DNA of 64,000 nt from Apodemus sylvaticus. Lineage: Eukaryota > Chordata > Mammalia > Rodentia > Muridae. The notes under the pieces were generated by a model. That model did no database searches. It was not told the DNA's origin and worked only from the letters and a program-made list of their open reading frames with translations. The translations under genes were made by a program, and so were the position numbers. Positions within the stretch are counted from its first letter, which is position 1, and the number at the start of each line of letters is the position of its first letter. Below are positions 21,600 through 33,766 of the stretch, one piece after another. The stretch lies in assembly GCF_947179515.1 (NCBI RefSeq), contig NC_067495.1, forward strand, positions 91,487,423 to 91,551,422, read 5' to 3'.

Positions 21600-23490
21600 G
21601 TTTCTCTCCCCCAATGCCTCCTCATCCTCCACTTCCCTACCTACATCCACATCCTTTTTAGCTATCTAAAATATCTGATGTCAAAGTGCTCTTTGGATAT
21701 CCAACTCCTTTCGACTTTGTTGACTGCAACATACTTGTTTCTCTTGGGCTGGCTCTACTCCATGCTAGCAGCTTTTCTCAGCAGGTATCCCACAGTTCTG
21801 GCATCTCCATCATCTTGGGGGTATCCAAGGCAACTTCATGATTATATCTCTTGTTCCAATGTCTGGGATCCACACATGATCTTTTGGCTCCTCCAAAGGT
21901 CTGGAGTCATATCTCCAGCCCTCCCCTCTGTAGCCCTCCAGGGTCTGGTTGACTCCACTCTACTGCTGCTGCTATTCCTGGTGGTCACCCCATGGTACTA
22001 GCATCTCTGAAATGCTGGGGTTTCTCTTTGCATCTAGGCTCCACCAATATCCTCTCATAGGCTCTCTTCATGGTGACAAGTCTCTGCTCCTATGCATGAC
22101 CCTTTCAAGTCCTGTGTCATCAATTGCAACTGAGGCTGCACGTTCACCAATGGCCTTCCCTGGCCTCTCACAGTACCAAGAGCTTCAGCTGCTCTTCATG
22201 ACCCCTTCATGCCTTCAAAACCAGTACCATGTGATTCTTACACATCACAAGTCCAGGAGTAGCACAGGGTATAATCTCTGGGGCACAGCTTCTTTGTATT
22301 CTCAGAAAACACTTCCCAGAAGATTTTTACCTCAGTGAGACTGGGATCTTCTTAATCACAGCTAATTTCTCAGCCAGCTAACCAGCATCTCAATTATCCC
22401 AGTAGTCTAGTCTCCTACTCTTGACTCTAAAGTAGAGCCATGTGGCCAAAGCTCCCAGTTCTGCTGCTTGCTGGAGCTGGAACATGCCCCCTTGTTCTAT
22501 TACATTTTCACTAGCTTACTGTTTTTCAACTCCTTCATCTCCTAAGCTTGGCGGTCCTGGAACTTGCTTTGTAGCTTGACCTTGAGCTCAGATATCTGCA
22601 TGGGTCTGTGTCCAGAATTCTGAGATTAAAGGCTTGTATCACCATGTCTAGACCTAAGCTTTTCTCTACTTGGAACTGACTGTTCTAGGCTGGCCTTGAA
22701 CTCAAGGATTGGCTTGTCTCTGTCTCCTGGGATCAAAGGTTATATCACCATGCCTAGGTCTAAGCGTTTCACAGCCACTGTTCCTCAAGATCCAGCTCCA
22801 AAGCCTGTGTCTTCCCGTCTCAAGATCTGGATCAGAGTTGTGCTCTCCATTTCTGGATTGTAGTTCATTTCAGATTGAAAGTCCAAATGAGAACAGTAGC
22901 CAAGACCCTGGTTCAACTGCAGAAGCATAAACAATAACTTTAGCAGGGTGGGAATCTTGCTTTGAGGTCACCACTCCCTTAATCTGTTTATCTCCTTGAA
23001 TGTAGGATTTAGCTCCATTCTACTTCCTGGTGCTCCTTTATTCTTTAAACCATGTATTTTGTACTTTTCTTTTTGAAGCGTGCTCCCTTTCATCAAAATG
23101 CTCTTCATGCGAGTGGACCTTAGTAACCACACAGCAGAATTTATACCAAGCTGTTTTGAGACTTCCTTTGTCAAAACAACTGATTTAAATCTATTCACTT
23201 TAGCTTCTAGGAGACTCTTTTGGACAATGGGGAAAGTGGCCATATTCTTCACCAAAATATCCCAAAAACAGTCTCTAGGTCATACTAACATTCTTCACCA
23301 CTAAAATCTCTTGGGCCGGGTCTGTGCAGTTCAAATAATCCTCAGCACCAATGTCTTCCATATTCCTACTAGGGTGGTCCAATAAACCTCAAAATATTCC
23401 ACTGCTTTCCAAATACAAGGTCCCCAAATCCAAGTTCCTTCAAACAAAAACATGGCCATGCCCATCACAGCAATACCCCAATCCCTGGTA
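21600..23490. repeat. Large dispersed rodent repeat block, unclassified
   Basis: Phrases such as 'ggctctcttcatggtgacaag', 'caatggccttccctggcctctc' and 'catgccttcaaaaccagtacca' are familiar to me from many murine loci. Antisense B1-like fragments lie inside at about 22560-22650 and 22680-22765. I cannot name the family or its ends. It is not a gene despite open frames of up to 179 codons. Confidence 0.5.
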
Positions 23491-23499
23491 CCAAATTCT

Positions 23500-23745
23500 G
23501 CCTTACTTAGGGTTTTACTGCTGTGAACAGACACCATGACCAAGCAACTCTTATAAGGATAACATTTAGTTGGTGCTGGCTTACAGGTTCAGAGGTTCCG
23601 GCCATTATCATCAAGGTGGGAGCAGGGCAGCATCCAGGCAGGCATGGTGCAGGAGGAGCTGAGAGTTCTACATCTTCATCTGAAGGCTGGTAGCAGAAGA
23701 CTGGCTTCCAGGCAGCTAGGACAATGGTCTCCTGAACAATGTTAC
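23500..23745. repeat. LTR-like dispersed rodent repeat
   Basis: 'ttagggttttactgctgtga' to 'cttccaggcagctagg' is a common murine dispersed sequence related to the piece at 505-700. Its reversed 3' end resembles the 3' ends of the LTR-like copies near 58.3 and 61.4 kb. Confidence 0.55.
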
Positions 23746-23884
23746 TTAAATAAACCTGCTGTGGGTGGAGAAGTATTAAGATGCATTTTTGGTCCCTAGC
23801 CCTGCTATTGACCTGCGTAGACCCAAAGTCATCTGCATGTATATGTCCTTCAGGATTCCCTGGAAAATGTGAGAATCTGTTGTT

Positions 23885-23998
23885 ATTATTGTTTTTGAGA
23901 CAGGATGTCACTGTGTAGCTCTGGCTGGCCTGGAACCTCAGACCATGCAGACTTAAAACACCAGAGACCTGCCTGCCTCTCTTCTCAAGTACTGTACA
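23885..23998 (-). repeat. B1 SINE, minus strand
   Basis: 'gagacaggatgtcactgtgtagctctggctggcctggaac' then 'cctgcctgcctctcttctcaagtact', with extra bases in the middle. Confidence 0.8.
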
Positions 23999-24489
23999 TG
24001 TCCAGTTTCAGGACCTTTTAAAAATTAGTATATATCACTTCAATTTTTCTTCTCTTCCCCACTCCTCCCCACCCCCTTTAAAATCTGATATGTATCTTAA
24101 GGCTTCTTTTGCCTCAGCTAAAAAGCTGAAGCAGTTGCCTGTATCTGGTTTTGACAAATACTCTCCCTAGAGGATGGATTTTATACTGCATTAGGCCTGA
24201 ATCACTCAGGTACATCCTGCCTTTTAAGTAATGTCTGCCAGGGAACCATTGAGACATTTGCAACAGTAGCAGTTGTCTGGGATTGAGGCTTAGAAGAGTA
24301 CCAACTCCATTCTTCCTCCTCATGCATTTACCACACTGATGCTTTCCTTCATAAACGTGACCTGTAAATTTTTAAAAAGACTTTCGAAGAGCTGGAGAGT
24401 AGAAAATGCAAGTAGAATAAGCTAAAATGGCACTAAAGTGTCATTATTTTATTTTGACATTTTCATGTGTATATACCATGTGTTTTAAT

Positions 24490-24655
24490 TATGTATCTAG
24501 AAATGACCTGGGACTTCTGACCATGCTACCTCTACCTCCCAAATATCGCCATCCCAGTCATGCAATACCACACTGGTTCCTGTGGTATTTCAGATGAAAC
24601 CTAGGGCTTCATGCATTTTAGACAAACACCCGTTAACTGAGGTTCATGCAAAGTA
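24490..24655 (-). repeat. Old B4-like SINE, minus strand
   Basis: Antisense B1-like ('ctacctctacctcccaaat') and ID-like ('aacctagggcttcatgcat') blocks. Confidence 0.45.
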
Positions 24656-24662
24656 CCCCCTT

Positions 24663-24674
24663 CCCCCCCCCCCC
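24663..24674. repeat. (C)12 homopolymer
   Basis: Twelve consecutive C, preceded by a C-rich stretch. Confidence 0.95.
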
Positions 24675-24679
24675 TTTTT

Positions 24680-26200
24680 AGTCTACAATTCATTTGCTGA
24701 AGAAACTGGTTGTTTCTCCTCTTGAGTTTCCCGCAGTCTAGATTTTCTGATTCAGTTTCCATGGTATTGTTTAACATATTCTGCCGCCCCCTTTCAGTCT
24801 TAATTAAAGGCAATTGAACCTTATGGCAAGAGTATTTCACGGTTGATGTCATTTTCTTCTCATTTTCTTTATAGTAGAAGAATATCATTTGGTTCCCATC
24901 TTAGGCTTTTACAAATGGCATAGAGCCTAAAGGTGTAATGATTATCTCTCATTTCTCTGAATTTGTTCTTCCAAAACTCACTCATACTCAGCTTCACAGT
25001 AATAAAGTACTTTCTTCCATGGAACTTGAAAAATACCCTTTTCCCATTAAAGTACACATTTTTTATTACCATCATTATGAAAATTTTTATAATGAGCTTT
25101 TGACTACAGCATTTTTTGAAACCAGAATCTAAATCTTTGTAACCTCTAATTTTACTGTAATTTAAAGAATAGTGTCATATCCATTTCATAGTTTAAGATA
25201 TTATATGGCTGATTTCATTTCTTCAGTATGGCAGCCATTATGCTAATAGTCTCATTTTACAGGTGAAGAAATGGTGAGCTTTGAAAGACGCAGCAATTCT
25301 CACAGTCGTTCATAATGGAGTCAAGTCTAGCCTTTTCACATCTATTGACACAGATTCTCCACTCTTTATTATACCTTGTTCAGAATACAATCGTATGACA
25401 TTGCAAACTACGCCATGCATTTTTTTTTCAGAAAAATACTTTCTTTCAAAGACTAGTAGTATCATAAAAAGCTAATCCTGTAATAGGGGGATATATATTG
25501 TAAGGATGAGCCGTGCCATAATAAATCATACAAGTATAAAGAAATTGGATTTCTTTTCTATTTAACACTTCAACGTTACTAAGTTAATGCCATCCCCGGT
25601 TACCACTCTCTCACATGGAGAATGAAAACTAAGTGCTTTACATAATTCAAACATTTTGAATTGTAGCCCCATGCTAAATCCTGGTGGCAAACAATCAAAA
25701 CACAGCAAAACTTCCTTCAAAGAAAAATATATTTGAAAACTCTGGATAGGAAAAAAAAATGTATGGGGCTCCTGGATCATTTCCCTGGCAAGCTGGAAAG
25801 CCTGCAGGGATCCCCCATTCCTAGGCCGAGAGGCATGGCTTTAGTAGAACAATTACTACAAGCACAAGGACCTATGTAAAAGTGCCAGAAGTGATGACTA
25901 ACAGTTGCAATCTCAGGCCTGGGGTAGAGGGGACAAGAAGAGCCCTAGCGTGCTGATGAACTCTAGGCCTACGAAAGACTCTATCTCAAAAGAGATAGAT
26001 GGTGTTCCTAAAGATGATGGTTTCCCTCTGCCCTCAATAGCCACACACATTAAACACTTATGGAAGCAGAAAATGACCACTTTTGATACAGATACTTTAG
26101 GCACTGTGCGCTTCTCTTGCCTCTGATTGAATACATGCTCCAGGAAAAACATAAAGGCCAAGTACTGCTAATGAATAAAGGGAAGATATTAGGATTATAA
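24680..26200. other. Intergenic, largely unrecognised
   Basis: AT-rich DNA with no gene or strong repeat seen. A MIR-like 'tctcattttacaggtgaagaaatg' occurs at about 25248-25272. Confidence 0.5.
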
Positions 26201-26204
26201 TGTC

Positions 26205-26275
26205 TTCCTGGGGTTGAAACAGGCTCTTACTATGTAGCCTTGGGTGGCCCAGAACTCACTGTATAGACCAGCCTG

Positions 26276-26365
<90 letters not shown>

Positions 26366-26399
26366 ACAAAACAAAACAAAACAAAACAAAACAAAAAAA
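26205..26399 (-). repeat. Truncated B1 joined to compound A/GAAA/CAAAA tract
   Basis: An antisense-looking B1 piece ('ctatgtagccttgggtggccc') runs into about 31 A, then (GAAA)n at 26309-26340, then (CAAAA)n at 26341-26399. Three repeat units follow each other without spacer. Confidence 0.85.
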
Positions 26400-26429
26400 G
26401 GACATTGGTTCCTTTGAGCTGCCTATTAG

Positions 26430-26985
26430 TAATTGAAGGGACTGTGGCCAGCCCAAGCGTGACAAACATGGCTTGGCTCTGGCAGGTCTTGCCCTTCTCC
26501 CTTATTCCTTCTCTCTTGCTGAAAAATCTTTAGATTACCTTCCTAAAGCCAGCCCCCTAGGTCTGTTTTCTTATTTAGTCACTTCCTCCTCCTGAGCCTG
26601 ACTGCCAAGGTCTAGCTATCAAAGTATTGAAGCCCAGCAACTAAAACCCTGACTTGTGGCTGCCCCGCTTAATCCATCAAATCAAAATTAAACACCTCAT
26701 CCTAGCATGGGGTTTCCCCATTTACCTTTATAAACAGCCATTTTCCTATGTGCCACGGTCTGTCGCCTCTCTATCCAGAAGCAGTCCTTTCTCCTCTAGG
26801 ACAAGTCCCTTCCCCCTCTTCCTTGCCCCCTTTCCCCTCTTTCCTTTGTTCCCCTTCTCCCTCTGTTTCCTATATTTCTCCATTATCCCTGTCCTCTGTC
26901 CCTCTGGGGCAAATAATTCTCCTTTATGCCGGAAACTTGCTCTTGGGGTGTCTTGAGCTGACTCCCAGGTTCCCTCCAGTTATTA
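26430..26985 (+). mobile_element. LTR-like element, plus strand
   Basis: A TATA-like 'tttataaacagcc', a pyrimidine-rich block, an AATAAT-like signal in 'gcaaataattctcctttatgc' and 'aacttgctcttggggtgtcttg' form the 3' half of a familiar murine LTR. The 5' edge is uncertain. Confidence 0.55.
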
Positions 26986-27089
26986 TGATTAGATGGGCTG
27001 CTCAAAGACACACTGGGTATGAACAGCCCTAGGTGAGTATGAAACTAGACAACGGTGAGGGTGAAACATACTTCACACTGATAATTTGC

Positions 27090-27350
27090 CAAAGAGTACA
27101 CATGGAGGGATCCATGGCTCCAGCCGCATAGGTAGCAGAGGATGGCCTTGTTGGACATCAATGGGAGGAGAGCCCGTTGGTCCTGAGAAGGCTCCATGCC
27201 ACAGTGTAGGGGAATGCCAGGGGGGAAGACGAGTGGGGGGGGAGCACCCTCATAGAGGCAGGAGGAGCAGGGATGAGTTAGGGGGTTTCCAGAGGGGAAA
27301 CCAGGAAAGGGGATAACATTTCAAATGTAAATAAATAAAATGTACAATAA
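27090..27350 (+). mobile_element. LINE-1 3'UTR, plus strand, 5'-truncated
   Basis: 'agtacacatggagggatccatg', 'gatggccttgttggacatca' and 'taacatttcaaatgtaaata' plus an A-rich tail are L1 3'UTR. Confidence 0.88.
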
Positions 27351-27521
27351 AAAAACAAAGCTTTAAGAGTCTCTGTGTGCACATGTTTGTGTAAGAAGTG
27401 TACATGCATGCCTCTCACTTTCTTTCCCTCCCTCCCTCGCCCCCCCCTCTCTCTGTGTGTGTGTGTTTATGCATGCAAGTGGAAGAAAGAAATCTGTCAT
27501 GTCTTGTGTCTTCCTCAGACT

Positions 27522-27637
27522 TCACCTTTTTCTTCTTTCTCTTTTTTCTTTCCTCCCTCCCTCCCTCCTTTCTTCCTTCCTTCCCTCCTTCCTTTCTTCT
27601 TTCTTTTTTCCTTCCTTCCTTCCTTCCTTCTTCTTCT

Positions 27638-27688
<51 letters not shown>

Positions 27689-27736
27689 CCTCTCTCTCTT
27701 CTTTTCTTTTCTTTTTTTTTCTTTTCTTTTCTTTTT
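27522..27736. repeat. Long polypyrimidine tract (CTTT/CCTT/CTT/CT repeats)
   Basis: About 215 bp almost free of purines on this strand: CCTT and CTTT repeats, a CTT stretch, about 55 bp of pure CT, then TTTTC repeats. It abuts an antisense B1 whose tail may have seeded it. Confidence 0.95.
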
Positions 27737-27826
27737 GGAACTCACTGACAAGGCTGGCTTTGAACTCACGGAGAACCATCTATCTCTGCCTCCTGAGTGC
27801 TTAGATTAAAGGCATGAATGACCATG
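27737..27826 (-). repeat. B1 SINE, minus strand, partial
   Basis: 'ggctggctttgaactcacgga' to 'gcttagattaaaggcatgaatgacca' is antisense B1. Confidence 0.8.
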
Positions 27827-27879
27827 TTGTTTTTATATTTTAAATAGGAACTTTGATTAGAAGTTGTAAATTATTGTTG

Positions 27880-27982
27880 TATTTTGAGTTTTGGAGACAT
27901 CATGTTACTCTGGCTTCACACACATTGTCCTCTTTGTGTCTCCTAAGTATTGGCATGAACTATCAAACCTGGCAGGGCGTTC
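27880..27982 (-). repeat. Old B1, minus strand
   Basis: 'ttggagacatcatgttactctggctt' and 'ctcctaagtattggcatgaac' are diverged antisense B1. Confidence 0.5.
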
Positions 27983-28309
27983 TTCATTATAATGATGTTT
28001 ATTTCATCCATTTGATCATGTTAATAACCTTGCTTTCCTACATGGAGAATTCTTTTCCTGTTCCTAAGAATAAGAAGGTGTTCTCCTATGTAAGTCTGCA
28101 GAACAAGAGTCATGCATTGCAATCTGAAAGCCACACCTGGCCTACATAATGTTTGGTTGAAATGTATTTATGTCTCTTCATTTCCATATTATCTATGGCT
28201 GCTTTCATACTATCACCAGTGTGTTATGGAAGAGATATTATGGCTCACAAAGCCTAAAGTATTTACTATCTGGCCCTTGACACACACAAAAATGCAGATC
28301 ACTCTACTA

Positions 28310-28925
28310 CATTAAGGATTTGTGATCCATTTCAAATTAATTTTGTGTGTGTTGAGATAGTTTGCTTTTTCTTCTACACAGATGCCTAGTGGGCACTCTG
28401 TATTTATTGTAAGGCTGACCTTTCTCATTAAGTTTTATGGTCCCCTATTGTCACCTGATAGAGGTCCCTCTGTTTCTGTGCTCTCTTCCTGTTCCATTGT
28501 TCTTTTGGACAATCCTCCTGGCACAAGTACCACACCACCACAACTGCTGTAGTGTTCGAGCAAGTTTTTGATGGTTCAAGCCCTCTGGCTTTATTGTTGC
28601 TTCAGAATTGCTTTGATTCTAGAATCTTTGCATCTTTGTGTGCATTTAAAACTATTTTTTCCATTGGGAAAACATGATGTTTATAAGATATAAGCTAATA
28701 TTTGATAATGTGTATGAGATGTAGGATGATTAAAATAAGCAAATTATCTTGATTTCCACAACAGATCTGTCATTTTAATTGAAATTGTGGTGAATTTATA
28801 TATCAGTTTGGATAAAATTGACCCATTACATGAATTTTCTAGCCAATGCACCTATTCATCTATTTGTTTAGATTTTTTAAAAATGCATCAACATTTTTTT
28901 CCTACAGCTGTAAAAAGAATATTAA
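28310..28925 (-). mobile_element. Ancient LINE-1 (L1M-type) ORF2 fragment, minus strand
   Basis: 'ggatttgtgatccatttcaaattaattttgtgt' and 'ctctcttcctgttccattgttc' follow the antisense of mammalian-wide old L1 ORF2. Confidence 0.6.
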
Positions 28926-29574
28926 AAACTCTATACTATCTTCATTTCCTCTAGTCTCAAACAATTCTAACCAACTATTTTTTGTTAAATGGGATATTTT
29001 TCTTTAATAGTGTGTTACTGTTACTTCTGACTCTACCTCCCACAGAATCACAATGTATCTATCATTCATTGTACTATATTTAATAGCAAATCGAGAAACA
29101 TATAATTGAAATCCTTATACATTGCAAACTTCTTACCAAAATGTTAAGATAGAATTTGGAGCTCTAGTCGACCTTCTTAATCCCACCATTTACTGTGGGC
29201 GATATGAGACTGGGATAATATGAGACTCCATGCCTTTTTCTTCAATGTGCTTAGAAATTTTAGCAAAGCCAATCTTGATTATCAATCATCTCTGCAATTA
29301 CCACATGCAAGCTCTTTGGTGTGTTGGCAGGCTTATAAAGGAAAGCCTCTGGCATTGCTCTCAAAGAGGTTTAAAACTAGAAAAGGCATTTCATAACAAA
29401 AATTTGATCCAAGGATCTAAAATCTATCAGTATACATTTTTACATTTGTTTATTATTCATAAAATTAACTCAAAATTCACCAGAGGTAAAAATCTTCTTT
29501 TGTCTTTAATTGTCAAGAATTTTAGTAGTAAAAATTTCAGAACTTTATTTCTTAAAAATTGGGCTATCTAGTGG

Positions 29575-29795
29575 CTAGAGACCAATGTCTCAAGCAGTTA
29601 AGAATGCTTGATGCTTTTGCTGAGGACCTGAGTTCAATTCCCAGCATCTTGGCTCACAGCCATCTGTAACTCTAGCACCGAAGGATCTGATATCATCTTT
29701 TGGCCTCTGCAGGCACTGCATGCATGTAGGCACATACATATATGTAGAGAAAATATCCGTACATATAAAATGATCTTTTAAAATATTTTTAAAAA
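29575..29795 (+). repeat. B2/B3-type SINE, plus strand
   Basis: 'caagcagttaagaatgcttg', 'acctgagttcaattcccagcat' and 'ggcctctgcaggcactgcatgc', then an A/T-rich end. Confidence 0.85.
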
Positions 29796-29851
29796 TCATG
29801 CCACCTAAGTAGACACTAGTTGGAAAACTGAATGGTAATTATTCTAGGGAT

Positions 29852-29854
<3 letters not shown>

Positions 29855-29882
<28 letters not shown>

Positions 29883-30030
29883 ATTTGGTTTTTTCGAGAC
29901 AGGGTTTCTCTGTGTAGCCCTGGCTGTCCTGGAACTCACTCTGTAGACCAGTCTGGCTTCGAACTCAGAAATCTGCCTGCCTCTGCCTTCCAAGTGCTGG
30001 GATTAAAGGAGTGTGCCACCACCGCCCGGC
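29855..30030 (-). repeat. B1 SINE, minus strand, with (TTTTG)n tail
   Basis: 'gagacagggtttctctgtgtagc' to 'ccaccaccgcccggc' is a full antisense B1. Its reversed tail is (TTTTG)n. Confidence 0.93.
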
Positions 30031-30480
30031 TTTGTGATTTCTTTATTGCTTCTATTTCTATTTTCAGGTCTTGAGCATTTTTATTCCTTTCCTTCACCTG
30101 TTCAATTGTATTTTCCTGTATTTCTTTAAGGGATTTATTCATTTCCTCTTTAAAGGCCTCTATCATCTTTATAAGACTGAATTAAAGATCCTTTTCTTGT
30201 GCTTCGGTTTCATTAGAATATCCAGGGTTTGCTGTCATAGGGCTCTGGTGGTGCCATATTGCCCTGGCTCTTGCTGATTCTCTTCTTATGTCCTTCAGAC
30301 ATCTAGTTGTCCCTCACATTGGCTGGATGTTCCTGATGCCAGCAGGACTCCTTGGGGTGCCGTGGGCCTGGAGGCCTGACAGTGGATCTCAGGGAGCAGC
30401 ATGCTGTTCTCCTCTGCTGGCTGCAACTCCGGTGGACCCTGCAGGCCTCTCTTGCCTTCTGATCTCCTGACAGTACTTCT
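30031..30480 (-). mobile_element. LINE-1 5' portion (5'UTR to ORF1 start), minus strand
   Basis: 'ggcctctatcatctttataag', 'ccagggtttgctgtcatag' and 'tggaggcctgacagtggat' match the antisense of murine L1 ORF1 start and GC-rich 5' region. Pieces of 5' L1 are rarer than 3' ends. Confidence 0.65.
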
Positions 30481-30611
30481 TATTGGCAGACCATAACAGG
30501 AAGTGCAGTCACCAAGGTAGCCCAGGAAATCTACACATCAAAGAATAGAAGGTGGAAGGCAGAGACGAGGGACAATGGGTAAATTACCAGCTTCTGCTTT
30601 TAGAATATAAT

Positions 30612-30740
30612 GTTTAGTTTTGGTTTGATGGTACATACCTGTAATCCTAACTTTCAGGAGGCTGAGACAAGAGAATGGCAAGTTCGGGGGCCTGCAAGGG
30701 GTACATAGCAAATTCAAGGTCAAAAACCAAAAGAGATAGT
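30612..30740 (+). repeat. Diverged B1-like SINE, plus strand
   Basis: 'gatggtacatacctgtaatcctaac' and 'gaggctgagacaagagaatgg' are old B1/PB1-like. Confidence 0.6.
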
Positions 30741-30744
30741 GAAA

Positions 30745-31155
30745 AATTATAGCACATGTACACAATGGATGCTATTTAGCATTGAAGAAAAATGAAATTA
30801 TGGAGTTTGAAGGAAAATAGAAGGAACTGGAAAAGGTTATACTAAATATGATAACAGCCCCCAAAAGAAAAATACCTCATCTTCATGTGGATCATAGCTT
30901 CAATTTGTTTTTTTTTTTGTTTGTTTGTCTGTTTTTGTATTTAGCTTGCATTTTGTATTTAGACCATGAAGCTAGACAGGAGCCCTCAAGAGGGTGTCTT
31001 AGAACTCATGTAAAATGACAGTAGATGGGAAGAATACTGGGGTGGTAAGGCTTAACCAGGGAAGTGGATGGGGGATAGGGAAGAAGAAAGGCTAACCCAA
31101 ACTAAAGATGTAAGGCATATGGAAACCTATTCTGTAAGCTAATTGAAAATATTTG
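30745..31155 (+). mobile_element. Old LINE-1 3' end, plus strand
   Basis: 'cacatgtacacaatggatgct', 'ggaactggaaaaggttatact' and 'gaagctagacaggagccc' are sense L1 ORF2 end and 3'UTR, diverged. Confidence 0.65.
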
Positions 31156-31159
31156 TAAA

Positions 31160-31395
31160 GGTGAGTTTGAGAGCTGGCTCAGCAGTTAAGAGCTCTTGGT
31201 GTTCTTCCAGAGAACCCTAGTTTGGTTTCTTGCATGCATGTTAAGTTGCTTACAACCACCTTCAGGTGGTAACTTCAGGTGTCAGAAACTGAAATGCTCT
31301 TCTGCCTTCTGCAGGCATCCATTTCCACTCGCTTTCACCCACCCCACCCATCTCTATGAAATGAAAATAAAAGTATATTTGAAGAAAAATACCTT
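31160..31395 (+). repeat. B2/B3-type SINE, plus strand
   Basis: 'gagagctggctcagcagttaagagc' and 'cttctgccttctgcaggcatcc', then AAAATAAAA. Confidence 0.85.
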
Positions 31396-31399
31396 GCTT

Positions 31400-33760
31400 C
31401 CATCCACTTGCCTGCAAATTACATGATGCCACTGTTTCTAACAGCTGAGCAGTACTCCACCTGAGTACTGGCTTCACAGGCAAGTTCCGGTATATTGGAC
31501 TTTTATTTTGCATTTAATGTCAAAGAAGAGAATGGCAGGTAGAAATTTCACCATAAATTCCCATCTGTGCTAAATTTAATTGGTAGGAGGAGCCACTGAA
31601 AGGTATCACATGTATGTTGGAAGGGATTACACTAGGGATAATGAGATAAATGTAGGTATTTTTTGCTATAATGAGGCCGAGATAAGGGTCCAAGTCAAGA
31701 CAGCAACAACAAAAATAGGGAGACAGTGTAAAAAGATTGAGCAAGTTGAACTCACGCTGAACTTTCTGACTTCATATAGAAGCATGTAGGTTCACTGTTT
31801 AACCTAAGTTGCTGGTAAAGAAAATGGTACCATTACTGAGTTTGATTTAATTAGTTAGAGTCCATTGGCTGCAAGCAGTTAAAACGACTCTAAATGAGCC
31901 TGACCTATGTGAAATTTATTGAAAGGACATTAAATATGCCATGCCTGAAATGAGAGAGAGCTACCATAATTGCGAAAGGCTAGGAACAGACCACCAGTGG
32001 ACTTCTTATGCTAAATTTGTGTCTGATATGGACAGAGCAGGTTGGGGCAGAAGAGAGGGGGTGTAGATAGAGGTAGGGTAGGGCTTAGGTAGAATGAAGT
32101 CTGGTGGACTGTATGGGTCCGGCCAGTAAGAAGTCGAACAATCCTCTGAGTGGGGGCGGGGGTGGGGAGGAGCGAGGCTGATTATAGGAGAGATAGGAGA
32201 AAGATGCCAGAGACAGGTATGGGAGGGCTTCTTGGTGAATACAAGCCAGCAGAAAGTGTATTTCTCATAGCCTTCTTATATTATAGTACCGTAGGAAGGA
32301 AGCAAAGCCACAAGCTAGCAGAAACAATTTTGCTAAATTGTATACAAGACGTTTGTTCCTATCCCAGAAACTGCCCTGTACCTTCCACCAAGGTCAATAG
32401 AATCTTCAGCTCTTAGCCTTGAGCCTCAAGTGCACCTCCTCTTATGGTTCTGTGCCTCAGCAGGCTGGGAAATCTGCCAACAGACCCTGACCTGCCTTGA
32501 CTCTGCCTGCCACGCAGACTTTTTCCTCTCTTTTTCCTCTGCTTCAGAGAAGTGGCAAAACGGCTCCCGACAGTGGACACCTAGTATGCAGGATGTGTGC
32601 CCTGCTCCAGGCTTGGAGTTTGGTTGTATATAGAAATGAAGATCAAATTCAAGACCAATTCACCTTCCTAGGCTTTGATGAAGGATGTGTAGGCTGGGTG
32701 AAGAGGCTGAAAGTAATGTGGAAGGTCAGGGGCAGGTAGCACAGGTCCTAGTCGAAGCCTAGAGTTTTATTATGTTGCAGACAAGGGTGGCCAGATGAGA
32801 CTGGGTCACTGAATGTGGACTCATGCTCGATTTGGGCGATTGAAAAGGATATGTGGAGGGGAAGGATGCGAAGGACTCACCTGACTAGATCCTGGCAAAG
32901 GATGTGCAGGATTTCAGGAACCCAATTTTAAGCATGTTCAGTTTGAGGTGCCTCTAAAACACCCACAGATTTGACCTTAGGAAGAAATTTTACCTGAAGG
33001 ATACCTACAGAAGATCAAGCCAGCCAAAGTCCCACTCTAGATGGGGCAGATCATCTCTAGGCCCCATCACACGCCCAGGCCCTCTACATAGTGAATCGTT
33101 GCTAGAATGAGAAAAATCATTCTTTATTGAGGACATGGCCATTGGTGGCATGCCCACGCATCAGTGGATTGCCCTATATCTGCGCACATACAGATATATG
33201 GGCATCACTACCTTGCCTTAGTGACTTATAGAAATAGATATGGAGTTAGGAATGGGTGTGTTGGAGGGGTTATGTGGAAGTTGTGGGAGATGAGATGTAG
33301 ATATGATCATATGTCATTGTATATATAGCACGTATGAAATTTAAAACACAAAATTCAAATATATTTAAAGTAAAGTTATGATAAAACTATATTATAAGAG
33401 TCACTGTCTTGTCTTGTGGAAATAAATTAGTTAATGCATGAAATGAGTTTAGAATGGATGTGGACCTATTGAATAGTAAATGGTAGTTACTAAAAGTCAT
33501 TCTTTTAAACATAGTGAATACTACATGCTGGAAAATACACTAGATGACTAGGGCTGTGATGAGAATGAGAAAAGAACAATTGTATAAAATACTCAGCCTG
33601 ATAGTCTCATGTGGAAATAAGTCAATACCAGCACAGAGAAATGATCCGCTGAGCAAAGGAAGCTCACTGCTGGTTGGTAGGGGTATAAGCGACATTTTTA
33701 TTTTATTTTATCTTTTTTTCATATGTATCATTTAAAAGAGACATTTTTAATAATGAAAAT
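31400..33760. other. Intergenic, mostly unrecognised
   Basis: About 2.4 kb in which I see neither gene nor a clear SINE/LINE. 32.0-32.2 kb is G-rich ('gtgggggcgggggtggggagg'). The open frames are under 90 codons and unsupported. Confidence 0.5.
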
Positions 33761-33766
33761 ATTTTT

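Noticed and set aside
21462..22001. 179-codon open frame
   Set aside because: It runs from AT-rich DNA into a dispersed repeat block, has no splice or start context and resembles no protein I know.
27375..27809. Several frames of 84-144 codons rich in Ser/Leu/Phe or Arg/Glu/Lys
   Set aside because: They are translations of the polypyrimidine tract. The same holds for frames in tracts at 26.2, 34.5, 51.3 and 63.2 kb.
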